From: Acanthochlamys bracteata
Lineage: Eukaryota; Streptophyta; Magnoliopsida; Pandanales; Velloziaceae
NCBI GenBank assembly: GCA_019914995.1
Contig: CM034133.1
Coordinates: 6,076,001 to 6,140,000, forward strand
Length of the DNA: 64,000 nucleotides
Direction: 5' to 3'
Part shown: one piece after another, positions 10,360 to 22,218 of the stretch
How the letters are laid out: the number at the start of each line of letters is the position of its first letter
Position numbering within the stretch: position 1 is the first letter of the stretch
Made by a program: the position numbers and the translations under genes
Notes under the pieces: generated by a model
What the model was told of the DNA's origin: nothing
Seen by the model: only the letters and a program-made list of their open reading frames with translations
Databases searched by the model: none

Positions 10360-13215
10360 GAGGACGTGAAGCTCATGAGTAACACATATACATACTACAT
10401 CTCATGGTCAAAGCTGATACCTGGTAAATTCATCTTATCATATAGAACTTCTTATATATGATCAGCTTTTTAGATATATAGACAACATCGAACACTTCAA
10501 CAACCTCTTGATTTGTACAACTAACATTACTGAATTGTGGAGATGGAAGAGGAGCAGTCATCCTCAAAAGCTTAAATATTATAGTGATCTTATTGATGAA
10601 CTGCACAAATACGGGGAAGTACTTTTTTTTCTTTTTGAGAAAACATCTTCCCCAGTTAAACTTCTCTAGAAATTGTTTAAAATTGTCATTGACCTTGTAA
10701 ATTGCATTAGGAATTGAAATGCAGATTACAATCTATCATCTTGATCTTCCTCAACTTCTTGAAGATGAGGATGAAGGATGCTAAGTCCAAAGATCATGTA
10801 AAATCATTCCTTCTCTACAATCAAATTTTAGCAACTTTTTGTCGTATATTAAAACTTGGATTTACGTACATAGAGTAACACCTTATTTGTTCCTAGGAGA
10901 TGACTTCACGGCGTTTGCAGATGTATGCTTCAAGGAGTTTGGAGACTGTCATCCACTGGACAAGTTTTGAACAACCCAATGTGATAGCGTGCTATAACTG
11001 TGGACTATGGCCTCCATGTGGGTGTTCTAAACTGTTTGGACTTCGATGAAAGTACGGAAATTCCATAGTGGAGCCACGTTTGCTATCCACAATTCCTTCT
11101 ATCATGCATCAGTAGTTTCCTTATATAGAACAAACTATCGAGCAAGTACGCTTCAATTGTTTAATTGCTACTTTACATGATGATTACATTGATTTACGTA
11201 CACTTGATTAGAACATCACTTTATTTATGATGTTAAAGATATTCATCATTGTTCTTGAAGAAAAAAAATCAGTGCTGCAAACTTGTAAACGTTTCAAAAG
11301 AGCACTGTTTGTTGTATGTCCAAATTCTTGTTCTATGATCTTTTCCGTATACATGTCTTTAACAAAAAGAAGATAATTATTTTGGATGCAGGCTGTTTAG
11401 AATCGTAAGGTCGGCATAAATCTTTATGGTGTATGGTGCATGCCATTAACTAATGCAACGACTCACATCATTGCAAGAGAAAGAGAACTAGAGTTTGTAA
11501 TCGGTTGGTGCGTGTGATGACTTCAGAAGCCATGCATATGTGCAATTGTATTCTAAAGTTATTTCTACTTTAGGCATACGACAAGCAAAATGAACATGTA
11601 TTTTTGAAGTAAATCTTTGAACATCTTTGTTTAGGATTTTGCATCCCTTGATTTATGGCGACTACCAAACATTATGAAGCAGAATGCAGGATCAAGATTC
11701 CCAACTTTCAGCAAGAAAGAATCAAATTAAATTATGGGTTCAATAGATTTGGTCGGCATAAACTACTACACCTGTGTACATTTCTAATAAACAACAAAGA
11801 ACACAACCTTTATCCCACTTGAGTGGGACAGCTACATAATCCTTCCTTTTATGTTTCATTTGATTATACATCAGATTCAGCGAAAGATTTAATTCCTCTA
11901 ATTCCATCTCCACCACCCTATGCCAAGTTCATTTTGGTCTACATTTTCTAAAGTGTTCTACTGGAATCTCATTATTATTATGCACTGCAGCATCTTTAAG
12001 TTTGCCTAAGATATGCCCGAACTATTTAAGTCTATATTTTCTTAAGTTGTCCTCGAGTGCGCAACAGTTGCTTATCGATGTATATTTATATTTCGTATTT
12101 TGTTCATTATAATATACCCACATATTTATCTTACCATCTCCTTTTTGCTACGTTTATCTTATAGGAATCACGTCTTTAATAGCAGCATGTACTATCATAT
12201 TATATTGCAGGCCAAATGACTACATCAAAATTCATGTGTACATTTCTGATACTTTCGAAAATGTGGATGCTCAGCTTCGAGACTACATCGCAGATTCATG
12301 TGTAGCTCTTTCAGGTAGACTTCACACATTTTTTAAGTACATATCTAAAGTCCAATAGCGTAGCATGAGTTTGTTCTTACTAAATGCTTCGCCCTTCATT
12401 GCAACTCCAAAAGATGTACCTCGTAGTGAAAACGTAAGAGACTATCCTTTATTAATAAGATATTACCAAGCCTTTGAATCTTGTTAATTCGTTAACGTGT
12501 TTGCAAGAATGTTTCTCTGAAATAAAATACTGTTGGAAAGATACAATACCGGATGAGTTAACCAAGATAAGATACCAGAAGGATCCGGTTCATATATTAG
12601 AAAGTCCAATCCGATCCAAAAACTTAAACCACTAGGTTATGAAACTCTGTAGTATATTAACTCTTTTTAATTTTATTTTTATTCAATATGAGACTATTGT
12701 AGTCACTCTTAACCTAATAACTACTACTTTTTTTTTGAAATAGAATATTCCTTTGCAGATTGCATCACATCCTGTTGGGCTACGCGTAACTGAGTGGATG
12801 ATATCAGTCTAGCTTATGGGTATATCCTTACGTCCATGAAAAGCTTATTTCACTCTTCGAATTGTTATTACAAGAATTCAAATTGGATTTCATTTCAAAT
12901 TTAGTAGCATACTTTGGAAATCTTTGTATACATCAAAAGATGTTCCGCTATTAGGTTATGTTGTTGGAGCTGGTGATGGTGGACTGAATGACATCGGCAG
13001 AACTTGAAATTCTCCATCGCTAACAATGGCAGGAGTGGATCAAACTTCAAAAGTTACTTTGTGTGGTCGTTTATGGATGTTTTGAGTTTCTTAGAGGGTA
13101 TAAGGCGACGTCTGACTCTATCATGTTGATTTTGAGGATAAAAATCGTAGGAGACAGCCAAAGCTTTCTACTTATTGGTACACTGATTTCCATAGAGTTG
13201 GAAGATGATGAACTC
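10360..13215 (+). pseudogene. GH1 beta-glucosidase pseudogene, multi-exon
   Basis: Successive intron-separated blocks match plant family 1 glycosyl hydrolases (retaining beta-glucosidases, (beta/alpha)8 barrel): EDVKLM...YYISWSKLIP (10360-10424); GRGAV..QKLKYYSDLIDELHKYG (about 10545-10616); ITIYHLDLPQLLEDE (10722-10793); DDFTAFADVCFKEFGD then LNNP.NVIACYNCGLWPP (10897-11030); INLYGVWCMPLTN (11393-11512); HPLIYGDYPNIMKQNAGSR and GSIDLVGINYYT (11635-11775); and a 3' exon with SYFVWSFMDVFEF (about 12990-13215). The acid-base motif NEP reads NNP here and is followed by a frameshift. Further frameshifts and stops occur elsewhere, for example after GRGAV and in the last exon. The N-terminal exons and the second catalytic Glu region are not convincing. 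Not functional; the original gene was on the + strand, convergent with the E3 ligase gene. Confidence 0.85.
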
Positions 13216-13672
13216 AACATGGCCCGACTCAAACAGAGCATTCCATACTGAAAACTTCATCGCAGTGCGTGCAGCAGAAAGCACAGCTCCTTGTACAACT
13301 ACCACAATGAAACAAACTGCTAAGTCCGGTTGTGGTTGCACGCTGAAATAAAAGATAAAAACTAGAAACAAAATATAAAGGATATTGTAGCAACTTTCAA
13401 TGCACTTGTTAGTATCGACTGAAACAAGCATTCATCAGAACTTTGAACAAGTAGGAATAATGGTAAAGACATACATCATAAGCACTTAGTAAAACTTAAG
13501 CTAAAACATGTCGAAGATCATAACTAGTTGCTTCTAAAGGTTCACAAAAAGCACGACCCAACAAAATTTGGCTTTCTAGAAACCAAAGCAACAAAAGCTA
13601 GAAGGCAACAAAGAGAACAAGGTGACCTAATGTCAAAAATACAATTCAGTCTTAGTAGAACTCCCAAAATTA
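13216..13672. other. Intergenic spacer / 3' UTRs between convergent genes
   Basis: No coding sequence recognised. It lies between the 3' end of the GH1 pseudogene (+) and the stop codon of the RING gene (-), and probably holds the 3' UTR of the latter. Confidence 0.5.
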
Positions 13673-16600
13673 TTATATGAAATGATGCATTTGAGGGCCA
13701 TGATACATGCCATAAGACGAGCACTCATGTCTGTCTTCTGGTAAAGACCTCTCGAATTCATGCAGGTGCCATTGTTGTGTCCTACTACTGGAAGCCAAAG
13801 AACCAGAAGGATGATGTAACGATCCTTGACGAAGCATTTGCCTTTCCTCCATATTCATCGAAGGAAAGGGAGGGAAATGATTTCCTTCCCTTGCATACTG
13901 ATGATCTCCACAGGGACAACTTTCAAAACCTTGAATAATCTGACCAGGCCAATTGTCATTGCCAAACAGTTGGTATCCAGTAGCATTGGATGTAGAAGGT
14001 TGTGTAGGACCTGTGGGAGCTACATCCTGGGAACCTCCTGATTGATGTGTGCCCAAGTAAACAGAGTTGTAAGAGGCATCAGAATTTTGATGCAGTTGGT
14101 AATGATGCCCTTGTATATTTGAGATGTCCAGTCCGACCATCGATGATGAAGACAATCCAGACCTTAGGCGAGATCTGCAGAAATAGAGAAGAACAGTAGT
14201 TAAAACAACCCACAGAATGACGGAGGATAGCTCAAACGCAATTGGGGATCAATTGAGACTTCAAACATCAAGAGTTAGAATATCATGTTAAGAATGGAAA
14301 ATCAAGCAGAATTATTCCACCAACCTCCCAAAAATCTGAGAGAAAAATGTGGCCGCAGAAAGTGGTAAACGGCTCCCAATTCAAGCATCTCAATGAAAAA
14401 TTCTACAACTGATTGAAAATTCCATGGCTAACTTAAACAGATAGAAGAGCAGATTTTACAACATCCAAATTTGTTCACTAATTTTCACTGTTACATCTAT
14501 TTAAATTTAAAATTACGCGCACTTCTGCTACTTTAGCTTTCAAAGTTTCATGGAAATTTTCCAATTAATGAGATTATGCTAATTAGATGCCAGAGTTAAT
14601 TCAGTTGTACCACTTCCATCTACCAAAACAGAATGAAATAAGGGGAATCACCAATCAAAAATTGATCACAAAGGATGGTGACAGCTCATGTGGCTAACAC
14701 AAACCAAAACTTTTCAAATGTTAATCTTAAGCTATTAGTTGACACATAAATACAAGATAGAGATGGTGATAGAAAATATGACAAATATCAATGCACAAAA
14801 TTTGAGGAGCAAATGTGTCACAATCGTAACGTATCACAATGAACATTTAGCTTCACGTTTAGAGACCAGTGCGTCCCATTTACATCTTATTGCATAGCTC
14901 TCTGGTCTTCCCGTCCTCTTTAAACTTTAAATGTAACTTCTACTTTGTCCTTTACCTCCTCAAAAAATACCCTGAAATCACATCCCATTGGAGCCTGGAC
15001 ATTAGAATAGCTTTCCTATACATTGCAATAGGTAAAATGAATTGCACTATAAATTCAACTAAGATGTTGCCAACCTAATGCTGGTTCAGTGGTTTGACGA
15101 GTGAGTCACTTTGAAATTCTAGTATAAGAAGTTCAGATTTGATAGCAATTTTTTCATCATTACAGATTGTAATTTAGATTATTAAAATTGCTAACACATC
15201 ATCAGCAAGAGATAAAAAGAATCCAAGATACATGCAACTTACCCATCACCAGGGGAGCAGTAAACAGGCCTCACATGTGACAAGGGATCATCAGCGCCAA
15301 ACATATTTCTTAGAGATGAAGACAGAGGGCCAGCATCTCCAGTCTGACCATGTAATGGGCCAAGTGCATAGTAACTATAGTTCCAGCCATCATATTGGCT
15401 TTGCTGTCTAGGTGGAGTATGGGAGTAGTGTACTTCACTTGATGCACGGCTCTGCTGGTGCCGAAAGGCAGTACCACTTAATAAAGTTCCAAAGGAAACA
15501 TGCGAAGTCAAGGAAGTAGGTGGCTGAATCAGCTGCAAATAAGCCACATATGGGCATGAACCAAGAGTAGTTCTAACAATATGATCAGCAAATATGGCAT
15601 GATCCCCCGGCATACCATGGTCTGGAAAGAGAAACATTAAAAGAAGAAAAAATTAACTTGCAAAAGGTAAAGAGCATTATGTTTAATGAATCTCACATGA
15701 TATTTCTGAAGATGACTCCATTGATCTGCATAAAAAGAACAAACTGTCCATTTTAGTCAATAACAAATGTAATCTTCAGCAAGACATTAAGGTTAAACCC
15801 GAGTAACAGAAACATCGCTTTATACACAACTAAACATAATTGTATGGATATGATATCACATTTTGAAAGTATTAGTATACGCTTCATCAATAGAAAAATG
15901 ACAAACGGGGTTCGTGTCATGAGTAACGATTGTCTACAAACAAAGAACCGCATTCCCTGGCTTGATAACTAACAAATTCACATGTGATGTATCAAGTTCC
16001 CACTATCAATAGCTTAACTAGATAACAATCACTCTTGAATAATGCATTAATGTCCTCTCCACCAATTTCCCGGCACCGCTCCCCTATCAAATCAGCAAAT
16101 TCTACTCCTTACACCGGGGGCATCTAATTCCATCCCAGCCATACATGGAGCTCAAAGAGATCCTAAGAAAATATGACAGAAAGAACCCCAACATGGTGAT
16201 GTGATCTTGTTTTGGCATGTAATCCATCATATTATGAATTTGACCGTATGGACTAGCCTTACAGCGGGGCATTTATTCCATCCCAGCCATACATGGAGCT
16301 CAAAGAGATCCTAAGAAAATATGACAGCAAGAACCACAACATGGTGATGTGATCTTGATTTGGCATGTAATCCATCATATTATGAATTTGACCGTATGGA
16401 CTAGCCTTACACCGGGGGGCATCTAATTCCATCCCAGCCATACATGGAATCTCAAAGAGATCCTAAGAAAATATGACAGAAAGAACCCCAACATGGTGAT
16501 GTGATCTTGATTTGGCATGTAATCCACCATATTTAAAATTTGACCATATGGACTAGCCATCCACCTCAAACAAATGTCAGTACCAAACCAAGAAAAGCAC

Positions 16601-17435
16601 CCTGATTCAGAAAAGGATAAACCAAATGGACACTGATACATTCTTCTTTAGTAATAAAGATAAGCCAAATGGACACTGATACATATAGTAATAATAACTA
16701 AAACTTGTCAAACACTTCATGTACTTGAATGCAACAACAGAATTTAACACCAAGTTGTGCCATCTTATACAGATTTACAACTGATATAAGCTTCTCTATG
16801 CCAAATGCTGCAAGCATACTTCACTATCAATGGTTAAAAAGGAACCAAGAAGAGATAATTAAGAAGGAGAAAGCTATGAGCATTATGAGAGGATGGAACA
16901 AGAAAATTATTAAGCTACACTTACTCTGACAAAGAAGAAGCATGTGGATATCTCCCAAATGGACACCAATGGATTCCAAATGGCTGCAATATCAAAAAAC
17001 AAAAAAGGGAACAAAGTTACATATGCTATACATTCATAAATTCCTACTACCTGTTCAACAACATAACAAGATATATTTTCCAGGAGAAAAGAAAAAGGAT
17101 CAGAAACTAAAGGAGGACATAAAGATTGATTCGAGATATTAGAGATATTAGAGATATTAAGAACAAATAAAATACGATTCTTGAACAGGATACATTCAAG
17201 TAAAGCATACGATTAAGAGAGATGCAGAAGCTGCATAGTAAGCTAAGATCAGTAGAAGTGCACAAGTAGTGCCACATCTTATGTTTTTATATGTAGTCAT
17301 TTATGAAAGGATGCATCAATCAGTGCCATATTCATGGTTTATTGTTAATAATTTACTAAATGTAATCAACACTGGAAGTAAAGATCAACCAAAACAAGAA
17401 GAGATCCTAGACCTAATTATACAGATTCCAGAATA

Positions 17436-17476
<41 letters not shown>

Positions 17477-20400
17477 AGGCACCCCCTTCTAAATAGGCGC
17501 GTAGAAAGCTCTAATAAAATCTCCGAATTAGATATTAAGAACTACAAGTCATGAACACATTGAAAGAATGATATAAATGATATAAAATAATTGAGGCCAG
17601 ATAGACGTCGACTCGCAGTATGATTGAGCTAAAATTGTATATGTGTATTTCCAAACTGGATGGAGGTCAATTGACACATACACACACACACACAAAATAT
17701 ACATACATACATACATATAAATATATTGGGAAAAAGAATATAACCGCTTGCTCTCTATTAGAGATGGCAATTCGGATTAGTGGGTCGGTTTCGGATCTAC
17801 CTATTTAATAACTGGATCAACTTCATTCAATCCTTACCTGCTCTGTGAATTTATACGGATCAAAATTATCAACCCTAATCTAAATTAAATGGGTTGATGT
17901 TGAGTTAAATTTTCGGATCGGATCATATATTGCCACCCCTACTCTCTATCCGCCCACACAAAGAATTCAAGCCTAGATATGGTTAATCAAACACCACAAA
18001 ACTATCGTATAAACACAAAGAATATAGAAATAAATATTGAACAAGTAAGCTGATCTAACATAGAAAAAACAATCAAAGACTTCTACTTTATTTGGAGTTA
18101 TCTTGGTATAAGTAATTCAATGTCCGATCTTTGAAAAGTACATCAGAGTTATAACTTCTAAGGGCTACTGATAAAAGCTAAATAACTTGGAGCACTCCTA
18201 GATCCTACACGAACTCTTTGTTGTTGTTATTATTTTGTTTGCACTGAAGTTACTAACCCTTTTCCTTATGACAAGTTTATGTTTAGGTGCTCCAGGCTTA
18301 TTCAATAAGTAAGATCAAGCGTGCGCCGTAGAGACCCTCATAGTGTACCTCCTTCTTGGTATAGAGTATGGATAGGCCGGGATAGACCTCCTTGCGATGG
18401 GAGTTTGGATATAGACGGAAGATTTTTAAAAAGTGAGACATTAGGAGGGATTCGAGGGTGACACAGCGTCACAAACTGTTACCTATTCATTTATTGCACC
18501 ACAGATGCAAAATTGAAGGACCTAAGAAAACCATACTGGTTTATGATTCACATTTGTTACCGATCAACTAGATTTTGTACACATGTACTCGGTTAGGGGG
18601 TCATCATAAAATAACGAGCAATACTGGTGTAGCAAATATTTCCACTTAAAATACTTCTCCATACTAAAATGAAGAGAGTACATCGTTCCGGCAGTAGAGA
18701 GGAAATATATAACATTACAAGTAAAAGGACCCTATGAGACCTAATTAACAAACAGGAGGAAAGAAAAGCCTACTGCTTAGGCTTAGGCCTGATTGTCAAT
18801 ACAGGAGGATGGGAGATATGTACAATATATGCACAATGATGCAACACTTCAAGGCATTCTTTTCAGAATTTTAACAGTGGCATTACTAAGTAGGTCGGAT
18901 TTTGAAATATGAGAATATAAATAGATGGAGAATTTATACCTATACTGCAACCAATTAACATAGTATGTAGATACAACTCATAAGTGATCGTCTCAAAATT
19001 ATATCTAAGATTAACTATATACAAGTATAAAGATGGAGATGGACTCGATACTAAGCTTACCACATCTGAGGCAACATCAGGAAAGTCTTCATCAATCCAT
19101 TGATTCGTGTTTACCTCTAAGAATGAGCTACCACCCTTTGCGAAAAGCCAATTCCCCTTCTCAACTTTTCGGCAATTTGGACATTTCATCTCTTCTTTAG
19201 CATTAAATGCTGAACCAATACAATCTAGAGAAGCGAAGTATTAGGCGAAATATAGAATAGATCAAGAGACATCAACTACCAATTTATCAAAATAGAATGA
19301 TAAAGAGCATTTAGTACAAACATGAGAAAAGAGATGCTTCAAAAACTATATATTAAGTTACAATATCAACATTACACCATAATATCCATCTTAAAATAAA
19401 CATAGTCATTATCAACCCTTTGTTCTCTTTTAGATAGAACTAATTTAGAAGTGTACATTAACCAAGTCTTCAATCATAATGCAAACCACGCAACTAATGT
19501 CGGATTATGGAAATTTGCCTAATCCTTTCCGTAGATTCATAAGAGAAATTATGTTCTACTTTATGCAATTGCAAGAATTTATATATTGCATCTCAAAGCA
19601 AATGATATTCTACTACACATGACTTGGAAAGAAGAGGCTCATAATCCAATTCAACTAGAACAACGAACATCTTCCGAGCAGCATATAGACATAATCCATA
19701 TCAAAGATCTTACATGATGCCAACTCATTTACTTCTTGGAACAAATATCCTACATAATAGTAGAACATCTTCCAACTATAAAGTTTGTCGGTACACTACT
19801 TTGTTCACTAGAGGATTACATATTCCATTCAGTTATATACATGGATGGCACTCGTCACGTATACCTATGTAGTTGTGTCTGTATTTATAATCTTTTTGCA
19901 ACAAACCAACTTGAATAGTATGAGCATATATGTACCTATATGAATTCTAACTTTTAATTATCTAATCCCTCATTCCAACACCAATGTTGGTTCCATTTAA
20001 AAACAATTGTAGGTATTAATCGGCCAAACAGACTAATGCAAGATATCATTAAATCAAACTAAAATCATATAATTCCAACATAACTAAGAAATTAATTGTT
20101 AACATAGTTAATTAATAAATAAATTGATTAATCCATCACATTTATTGGCTAAGACTGAGTTTACTTATTTAACTTACTAATCATTCATACTTACTCAGTT
20201 TTCGAAAATAGTAAACAATTATTTACAGCATAAAGTATCAAATATAGGAATATCCTCCCAGACACGACAGAACGCTAGACCTTTTGAAGTCATTTCCATG
20301 TACATAACCATGATCAACTGAAAAACAAAAAGTGATTCTCGGTGCTTCCTTCTTTCACCTTCAATGACCAATTAAATACCCAAATGATGTGCGAATCACA

Positions 20401-21194
20401 TTGGAGTCAACTTCTCCCTACTTCCTAGAGTTGTACTTCTAACACTTCTCAAGACTCAGTTCTGCCACTAGAAACTAAAGAAAACCCTAAGAAATGTTGA
20501 CAACAGTGCGGACATACCAAATGAGCATTAAGGATACATACCACCATATTCAACCTACTCAATGAACTACATAGATAAGTCAAAAGACTTCACCAGCACA
20601 TCAGTTACTATATTCAAGCTTCCAGTGAATTAGTAAAATAATCCTTTCTAGATCAATACTGTGTATCATCAAACTTAATTTCAAGAAAAAAGCAATAATT
20701 TCAAGTTTAAACATCTAGAAGGGTGCCTTAATTTTATGACCATAAATCAACAATCTTTAACCTTGCTACATTACAACAACTCTTGTAACTCTCAGTTGAA
20801 ACTAGATTTGTAGTCTTATATAGATAATTGAAATTAATCAGTCAAGTCCAAGTATTTATCAAAAGCGATCAAACAGCACAAAATTCAGTAAAACGTCCAG
20901 CCCTAAATGAATTTCAAAAAGCCAATTGTACTTAATAAATTCCAAGTATTTATCAGAATCCAATCAAACTGCACAAAACTTGAGTAAAACCTCAAGCACT
21001 AGACAATTTAAAAGTAACGGAACAAAGACACAGGGGAACTGCTAACCGAGATGGAATTGATGACCACAGTGAAGGTAAGCGACTGACCGATCTCCACTTG
21101 CCACCACCTTTTCAAGACAGATCGAACAACAACCTTCTGCTCCTCCGCTACAACCGCCGCCGCCATCAGGAACGGTTTGATCAGTCGCCGCCAT
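13673..21194 (-). CDS. RFI2-like: RFI2-like RING-H2 E3 ubiquitin ligase, six exons, 426 aa
   Basis: Six minus-strand exons with GT-AG junctions and consistent phases: 21194-21047, 19224-19061, 16983-16925, 15725-15697, 15621-15243, 14174-13673. Total 1281 nt including TAA. The RING-H2 spans residues 23-67: C23-I-C26, C43, H45, H48, C51, C64, C67 (CSIC...HCGHQFH-LDCIGSAFN...MKCPNC). After it come KVEKGNWLFAKG, then HWCPFG and the GDHAIFADH/CPYVAY blocks typical of RFI2 relatives (Arabidopsis RFI2 acts in red/far-red light and flowering signalling). The C-terminal half is low-complexity, rich in Ser, Gln, His and Gly. It should transfer ubiquitin from an E2 to an unknown substrate. The ATG is preceded by a 5' region with a TATA box and no upstream in-frame exon is needed. 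No break seen; it appears intact. Subfamily assignment is from memory of the family, not a search. Confidence 0.9.
14175..15242 (-). other. Intron 5 of the RFI2-like gene
   Basis: 1068-bp AT-rich intron bounded by GTAAGT and CTGCAG. No repeat or gene recognised inside. Confidence 0.8.
16109..16556. repeat. Tandem triplication of a ~148-bp unit in intron 3
   Basis: Three head-to-tail copies start at about 16109, 16259 and 16407, each with CATCCCAGCCATACATGGA followed by GATCCTAAGAAAATATGACAG and ending in GGACTAGCC. Copies differ by few substitutions; the third diverges at its end. They lie in intron 3 (15726-16924) of the RFI2-like gene, so they do not alter the protein unless they affect splicing. 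Confidence 0.9.
16590..16690 (-). repeat. Two short copies resembling exon 3 of the RFI2-like gene
   Basis: On the minus strand, two copies of a unit with ATCAGTGTCCATTTGG and then TTATC lie about 45 bases apart inside intron 3. Real exon 3 (16983-16925) contains ATTGGTGTCCATTTGG followed by GATATCC. The second copy can be read as YQCPFGLSFSESG, reminiscent of HWCPFGRYPHASSLSE. They may be decayed duplicates of exon 3, but the shared stretch is short. Confidence 0.4.
17436..17475. repeat. (GT)/(TA)n microsatellite
   Basis: Short GTGTGTA followed by about fifteen TA units in intron 2 of the RFI2-like gene. Confidence 0.9.
17676..17720. repeat. (AC)n and (ATAC)n microsatellites
   Basis: A run of about ten AC units is followed by several ATAC units in intron 2 of the RFI2-like gene. 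Confidence 0.9.
17759..17941. mobile_element. hAT-type MITE, 183 bp, 8-bp TSD
   Basis: Ends are TAGAGATGGCAATTCGG and the inverse of TTGCCACCCCTA, forming imperfect terminal inverted repeats. Perfect 8-bp direct repeats CTCTCTAT flank it (17751-17758 and 17942-17949), as expected for the hAT superfamily. The interior carries GGGTCGG/CGGATCGGATC-like motifs shared with the copies at 35386 and 50024. No coding capacity. It lies in intron 2 of the RFI2-like gene. Confidence 0.88.
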
Positions 21195-21980
21195 GGATCT
21201 CTCTGGATCTAAGAAAGCAAAAACCTACACAAAAATTTTCTTCATCGAGTAAAATTTAGCGGAGAATTTGTAAATCGTCGGCGGTGATTGTAGAGAAGGG
21301 AGGAGTAGGAGCGGGCGGGCGGGGGATTACAGAAAGAAAGCGTGGAATGAAGAAGACCGCCCTTGCTTGGTGGAGTTGTGATTTGTTAAGGGCTTTTATA
21401 ATTAACTGATTCTCCTACCTCCTTCCTTTATTTTTCTACCTCCTTCGAGGGTTCAAATTTTTTCTGTAGCATTTTTCTAACCGAACATAAAAAGTATGCG
21501 TTTGAAATTGTTTATAAAATAAAAAAAATATTTTTTATTTTTTTTAAAAGTGAGTTTTATTTTTCTTTTAAAAAATAATAAAAATATATAATAAAAATAT
21601 TTTATTAAGTAAAATTTTTCTATATTATCTAAATTTTTAAATAAAATTTTTAAATACCTATAAAATATTTATTAAAAAACGTAAAATAGATAAAAATTGA
21701 AAAGTTATTTTTGGTATGCAATATCAAAAGCAGCCAAAAAGTAACCCTCTAACCCTTATTCACTACTCTAAAAAAACGCTACGGGCACATTTGAGAGCGA
21801 TTATAATAAACTTTTTTAAATAAAATACATATTATAATTTTTTTAAAATAAATTTATTTTTACTAAAAATGTAAAACTTATATATATATAAATTGTACGA
21901 TATATAATTATTTTTATTTTTTAAATTTTTTCTAAATTTTATGAAAATTGTCCCGTCATAGACTTATAATTAATTTTCAT
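21195..21980. other. 5' flank of the RFI2-like gene, then AT-rich DNA
   Basis: 21195-21420 holds the probable 5' UTR and promoter. From 21450 the sequence is extremely AT-rich with ATTTTT/AAAAAT runs. No gene recognised. Confidence 0.6.
21393..21400 (-). promoter_or_regulatory. Putative TATA box of the RFI2-like gene
   Basis: On the minus strand the sequence reads TATAAAAG, about 200 bases upstream of the ATG at 21194. That allows a start site near 21365 and a GC-rich 5' UTR of roughly 170 bases. Position and sequence are seen; use is inferred. Confidence 0.5.
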
Positions 21981-22177
21981 TGAGGGTCTATTTGCTCAGT
22001 GTCTTTCAACTTATAAATTGAAAAAACTGTCAACAATGAATATGTGTTTGGCAAACCTCTTTATAAGTCATTCTGGATGATTTATAAGTCGAATTACACA
22101 GAGTAGCTTTTCTTTCCAAAACACGTGGCTCCTTTTTTTAGGGGTCGTGAAATGACGATTTTGACTCCATTAAGTTT

Positions 22178-22179
<2 letters not shown>

Positions 22180-22212
<33 letters not shown>
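22180..22212. repeat. (TA)n microsatellite
   Basis: About sixteen TA units just upstream of a pyrimidine-rich, possibly transcribed leader (22.22-22.5 kb). A shorter TA run lies at about 23042-23060. Confidence 0.9.

Positions 22213-22218
<6 letters not shown>

Noticed and set aside
13826-14041. Plus-strand ORF opposite the last exon of the RFI2-like gene
   Set aside because: Antisense shadow of the coding exon; no homology recognised.
16109-16556. CRISPR-like or satellite array
   Set aside because: Only three contiguous copies without unique spacers, inside an intron of a plant gene; a simple tandem duplication.
17443-17475. TA repeat as a regulatory TATA cluster
   Set aside because: Deep in an intron and a plain microsatellite.
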